64,000 nucleotides of DNA from Anaerolineae bacterium (lineage in GTDB: Bacteria; Chloroflexota; Anaerolineae; Aggregatilineales; UBA2796), in contig JAHBVJ010000011.1 in assembly GCA_019637615.1 (NCBI GenBank), positions 1 to 64,000 on the forward strand. Direction: 5' to 3'. A model generated the notes under the pieces. The model had not been told where the DNA came from and made no database searches. It saw only the letters and a list, made by a program, of their open reading frames with translations. Of the stretch, positions 60,595 through 64,000 are shown one piece after another. The stretch's first letter is position 1. Each line of letters begins with the position of its first letter. The position numbers and the translations under genes are program-made.

Positions 60595-62235
60595 ATGCGA
60601 AAATCCCTGCTGATCCTCGTAGTGGTGGCATTGTTGCTGCCCGCTGCCGTGTTCCCTGTCCATGCCCAATCTGACATCATCGACAAACTGCTGCAACAGA
60701 TGACCTTGGAGCAAAAAGTCGGGCAAATTTTCATGGTCAGCTTTTCTGGCCCGCTGAACGAACCAGCGCGGAACTTCCTCGCACAGATGCAAGCGGGGGC
60801 GTTTGCCCTCTTCAGTTCCAACGGCACCAGCCCGGAAGACGTGACGCGTTTCGTCAATTCGCTCCAGCAGATCGCCACCCAGACCGGCGCAAATCTGCCC
60901 ATGATCATGGCGATTGACCACGAAGGCGGCACGGTGCGGCGTCTGCGCGAAGGCTTCACCGATCTACCGTGGGGACCAGCCCTTAGCGCCATGCCCGCCG
61001 CTGATGCCTATACCGTGGGGCAGATCGCGGCGCAAGAACTGCTGGCGGTGGGGATCACCATGAATCTCGCGCCAGTAGCCGATGTACGCAGCGACCCGAC
61101 CAAGCATTTCATGGAAAAGCGCAGTTTCGGCAACGATCCGATCTCGGTTGGTGGCGGCGTGGCGGCTTATACACAAGGGTTGCAGGCTGGACATGTGATT
61201 GGTGTGCTCAAGCACTTCCCCGGTCACGGCGCGGCAGACGACAGCCACAGCATCCTGCCTACCATCAACGCCACGCGTGAAGAACTCAACCGCGTTGAAC
61301 TCGTACCGTTCAAGATGGGCATCGATGCGGGCGCGGATGTCGTCATGCTCGGTCATCTGGTCGTCCCTGCGCTCGAAACCGTGCCCGATTGGCCTGCTTC
61401 GCTGTCTTCCATCATCATCAACGACGTACTGCGCAAGCAGTTGGGCTTCAACGGCTTAGTGATCACCGATGCACTGGACATGGGTGCCATCGTCAACAAC
61501 GTCTCTCAACCCGATGCCGCCGTGATTGGTGTGCAGGCAGGCGTCGATATGATCGTGGCGGGGCCGCATACGCCCATCAGCAACCAGATCGAGATGCGAG
61601 CTGCCGTGCTGGAAGCAGTCAAAACGGGCAAAATCCCCATGCAGCGCCTTGATGAGGCAGTACGCCATGTTTTGATGCTCAAGCAGAAATATAACTTGTT
61701 TGGCTGGGAACCCTTGAATCCACAGTTAGCCCCGCAGCGGGTGAATACGGGCGAGCATTCCACGACGGTCAGCGCACTTTACCGGGATACCGTCGCCATC
61801 GCCAAGGATAATTTCAAGCTGCTGCCCCTGACCAATGGCAAGACAGTGCTGATCATCTTCCCCGGTGCTTATCCCGCTGCCCAACGCGAGTGCCTCGCCC
61901 TGAATCCCAAGGTGCGCAGCCTATCCTATTCGCTGAATCCCACCGATACCGAGATCGCCACTGCCAAGATCGAAGCACGCCGCGCCGATCTGGTCGTGGT
62001 CTTCACCTACAATATGTCGGACTATCCGTTTCAAGCGAGTTTGGTGAGCGAGATACCGCCGGAAAAAACCGTGATGGTTGCGCTGGAAAGCCCTTACGAC
62101 ATCGAATGGAATCTCAATCCAGCCGCCTATGTGACGGCTTTCAATGCCTATCCGGGAGCCATCAAAGCGTCCTGTGAGGTGTTGTTTGGTGCCTATCCAG
62201 CCAAAGGCAAATGGAATCTCTCGCCATTGAACTGA
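60595..62235 (+). CDS. secreted glycoside hydrolase family 3 (NagZ-like)
   Basis: A signal peptide (LLILVVVALLLPAAVFPVHA) precedes a GH3 barrel: IAIDHEGGTVRRLREGF-type substrate loop (MAIDHEGGTVRRL), the NagZ dyad motif LKHFPGHGAADDSH (about residues 203-216), and the nucleophile Asp in LVITDALDMGAI (about residue 289). A C-terminal alpha/beta domain of ~150 residues follows. It likely releases N-acetylhexosamines from wall or environmental glycans. A divergent-looking hairpin terminator separates it from hsp20. Confidence 0.92.
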   Translation: MRKSLLILVVVALLLPAAVFPVHAQSDIIDKLLQQMTLEQKVGQIFMVSFSGPLNEPARNFLAQMQAGAFALFSSNGTSPEDVTRFVNSLQQIATQTGANLPMIMAIDHEGGTVRRLREGFTDLPWGPALSAMPAADAYTVGQIAAQELLAVGITMNLAPVADVRSDPTKHFMEKRSFGNDPISVGGGVAAYTQGLQAGHVIGVLKHFPGHGAADDSHSILPTINATREELNRVELVPFKMGIDAGADVVMLGHLVVPALETVPDWPASLSSIIINDVLRKQLGFNGLVITDALDMGAIVNNVSQPDAAVIGVQAGVDMIVAGPHTPISNQIEMRAAVLEAVKTGKIPMQRLDEAVRHVLMLKQKYNLFGWEPLNPQLAPQRVNTGEHSTTVSALYRDTVAIAKDNFKLLPLTNGKTVLIIFPGAYPAAQRECLALNPKVRSLSYSLNPTDTEIATAKIEARRADLVVVFTYNMSDYPFQASLVSEIPPEKTVMVALESPYDIEWNLNPAAYVTAFNAYPGAIKASCEVLFGAYPAKGKWNLSPLN

Positions 62236-62253
62236 TCACGGCATGAGGCGTCA

Positions 62254-62298
62254 AGTTACATTGGTGGCAAGCCGCGTATGGTCGCCACCAACGTAACT
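62254..62298. terminator. bidirectional hairpin terminator
   Basis: AGTTAC-a-TTGGTGGC (62254-62268) pairs with GCCACCAA-c-GTAACT (62284-62298), 14 pairs with one mismatch. Between the convergent GH3 and Hsp20 genes. Confidence 0.7.
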
Positions 62299-62303
62299 AC
62301 CGT

Positions 62304-62789
62304 CTAGGCATCGACCGAGCGAATATTGATGATCTTGGGTTTGCTTTCTTCGACCTTGGGCAAGGTAATGGTCAGCATCCCGCCTTTGAAATCCGCCACC
62401 GCCTGATCGCCGCGCACGGCACGTGGGATTTTGACCGAACGTGTGAAGCTGCCTGTCTTGCGCTCACGGCGTAAGTAAGTCACGCCTTCGCCCGACTCGT
62501 CGTCACGCACCTCACCCTTGATAGTCAGGACATCGCTGGTGATCGACACATCGATGTCTTCCGGCTGGACGCCATGAATCGGGCCAGCTTTTACGATCAC
62601 CGTAGTCTCGGTTTCAGCGACATCAACGGGCAGATTCAACGCACCGCCCGACACATTATTGAGGCCATCAACCACAGCGCTCAATCCATTTTCTACGATC
62701 TTAGAGACCGAATCTAGCATTGAGTTTAAGCTTTTCATCGGATCAAATTCGAATTCTGGGGTTCTCCCACTGTCGTTACCATCTGTCAT
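62304..62789 (-). CDS. Hsp20/alpha-crystallin small heat-shock protein
   Basis: 161 residues with an alpha-crystallin domain: NLPVDVAETETTVIVKAGPI, VLTIKGEV, SFTRSVKIPRAVRGDQAVADFKGGMLTITLP-type end (ADFKGGMLTITLPK) and the I-x-I-like tail IINIRSV. The N-terminal region is helical and Asp/Ser-rich. Start at 62789 chosen for a GAGGAG site upstream. A chaperone that holds unfolded proteins. Confidence 0.9.
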   Translation of the reverse strand: MTDGNDSGRTPEFEFDPMKSLNSMLDSVSKIVENGLSAVVDGLNNVSGGALNLPVDVAETETTVIVKAGPIHGVQPEDIDVSITSDVLTIKGEVRDDESGEGVTYLRRERKTGSFTRSVKIPRAVRGDQAVADFKGGMLTITLPKVEESKPKIINIRSVDA

Positions 62790-62924
62790 GATACGATTAC
62801 TCCTCTTGCATAACATGAAAGGTTATACGCAAGCAGGGCGAATTGGTTGCGAAAACACTCATAATCTTATGCTTATGGTGTGCCTCGCTGCCGGGCGTCC
62901 CAGATGGTTACGAGCGGCGGATGC

Positions 62925-63665
62925 TTATTCAGCGCCTTCTTTGCGGAAATCTACGAAACGATAGCCAACCCCGCGCTCGGTCAGGATGTACTTCGGATTT
63001 TGCGGGTCTTCCTCGATCTTCTCCCGCAAATAATTCACGTACAACCGGACGTAGTGCGTCTCATCGCGGTATTCGTAACCCCACACCTTCGCCAGAAGCT
63101 GCTCATGGGGCACTGTCCATCCGGCGTTCTCGATCAGGTGATATAACAAACGATATTCGGTCGGACGCAGCTTGATGTGCTCGCCCGCCACGATCACTTC
63201 GCGTCGGTTGAAGTCCACGCTCAATCGATCATCGACCTTCAGGATCGACTTTTCTGGCGAATTTGGCATCTCAACGCGACGCAATACAGACTTCAAGCGG
63301 CTGGAGAGTTCGCGTGGGCTGAACGGCTTCGTGATGTAGTCATCCGCGCCTAATTCGAGGCCAAATACCTTGTCATCTTCTTCGCTCTTGGCGGTCAGCA
63401 TGATCACGGGAATGGACGAGAATTCTCGCAGCATCCGCAGCGTTTCGAACCCATCCAAATGTGGCATCATCACGTCCAGCAAGACCGCATCAGGAAGCTG
63501 AGTGCGGATTGCCTCCAGCGCCTGCAAACCGTCATGCGCCTCGATAACTTGATACCCTTCGAGTTCAAGGTTCATGCGGATGAAGCCGATCATGCGTGGT
63601 TCGTCATCGACGACGAGAACTCGCTTCATATCGCGTGGCGTAGCGCGTGGCGCTTTGTTAGTCAT
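62925..63665 (-). CDS. OmpR/PhoB-type response regulator
   Basis: Receiver: [15 protein letters not shown], phosphoacceptor Asp in [16 protein letters not shown], switch [12 protein letters not shown], Lys in [11 protein letters not shown]. Winged helix: [47 protein letters not shown]. Several N-terminal starts are possible; the ATG at 63665 is used, with a GAAGG site, while the receiver itself begins at 63629. No kinase in view. Probably controls its own and distant genes. Confidence 0.92.
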   Translation of the reverse strand: MTNKAPRATPRDMKRVLVVDDEPRMIGFIRMNLELEGYQVIEAHDGLQALEAIRTQLPDAVLLDVMMPHLDGFETLRMLREFSSIPVIMLTAKSEEDDKVFGLELGADDYITKPFSPRELSSRLKSVLRRVEMPNSPEKSILKVDDRLSVDFNRREVIVAGEHIKLRPTEYRLLYHLIENAGWTVPHEQLLAKVWGYEYRDETHYVRLYVNYLREKIEEDPQNPKYILTERGVGYRFVDFRKEGAE

Positions 63666-63785
63666 CTCATTTTTTACCTTCAGTTGCACGTGCCTTGGTT
63701 CCATTGATGACGCCGTGCAGCGCAACTGCCCATCGGCTGAACCAAGGCATCGATCATCCTTAAGCGATAACTCTCAACGACTGTC

Positions 63786-64000
63786 TTACGAATTGCGGTA
63801 AGGCAGCAGGATTTCTTCTTCCTCACCTGTCGGCAGCACTTCAATGAAATTGATGCGTTGCAGCGGAAAGATCAAGGTGTTGACGTTCGGTTCGATGTTG
63901 CGCAAATCCTTGTTATCTTTGCGGCGCGGATGATGACAGATCAATAAATTGTCAACAGCCTTGGGCATCTCTTCAACATCTACCACCATAGGGTCTTCAT
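63786..64000 (-). CDS. hypothetical protein, cut by window edge
   Basis: The frame is open through base 64000, so the start may lie outside; an internal ATG at 63989 gives 67 residues. It is charged with a small hydrophobic core (VNTLIFPLQRINFIEVLP) and an acidic stretch (GEEEEILLPYRNS). The LQRINFIEVLP segment looks like a beta-barrel (Sm-like or DUF) edge but no family is recognised. Confidence 0.45.
   Translation of the reverse strand, partial: EDPMVVDVEEMPKAVDNLLICHHPRRKDNKDLRNIEPNVNTLIFPLQRINFIEVLPTGEEEEILLPYRNS

Overview
The window (roughly 55 percent GC by eye) reads as chromosomal DNA of a Gram-positive-like or monoderm-like environmental bacterium. The best guess is a member of Chloroflexota (Anaerolineae-like). 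This is an inference from gene style: many secreted proteins with T/P-rich linkers, a BTAD activator without a P-loop, bacterial Elp3, a DUF4032/ParB protein, UMF1-type MFS, a large multiheme cytochrome set with a full Ccm system, and no outer-membrane genes. No rRNA, tRNA, CRISPR array, insertion sequence or phage gene was found.

Layout. 1-33000 is housekeeping and accessory: a GNAT fragment at the left edge, Elp3, two small methyltransferases, a peptidase-MA-like secreted protein, an ECF41 sigma factor next to a monoheme cytochrome, glutamate racemase, two Gfo/Idh/MocA oxidoreductases, an AT-rich orphan gene, a qorB/HxlR divergent pair, SGNH proteins, a CLC channel with CBS and RCK-C domains, Rel (ppGpp) with a coupled HNH gene, a BTAD regulator, a LysM-L,D-transpeptidase, an MFS carrier, a membrane TIR protein, DUF4032/ParB, a phosphoesterase, XdhC, TfoX-N and lactate dehydrogenase.

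33190-54953 is the remarkable part: a continuous respiratory block. A minus-strand operon (17-heme cytochrome, Tat-exported four-cluster Fe-S protein, NrfD, and an overlapping 51-aa membrane protein) diverges from a plus-strand operon (nine-heme paralog, second nine-heme cytochrome, cytochrome b fused to cytochrome c). Then come a NapC-like multiheme protein with irregular heme motifs, a tandemly duplicated decaheme protein with EF-hand-like loops, and a ten-gene ccm operon in the order E-F-H-G-I-like-lipoprotein-A-B-C-D. The CcmE has a Cys in place of the usual heme-binding His. The genes fit together as quinone-coupled membrane modules, periplasmic or extracellular electron wires, and the machinery that attaches their hemes. 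The terminal substrate is not evident.

54954-55609 is a gene-free stretch holding a cluster of AATGATCTGATTC-type repeats. 55610-64000 returns to ordinary genes: an ABC exporter pair, TilS, two orphan response regulators, a GH3 enzyme, Hsp20, and a gene fragment at the right edge. Strong hairpins sit between most convergent gene pairs and mark the transcription units well.
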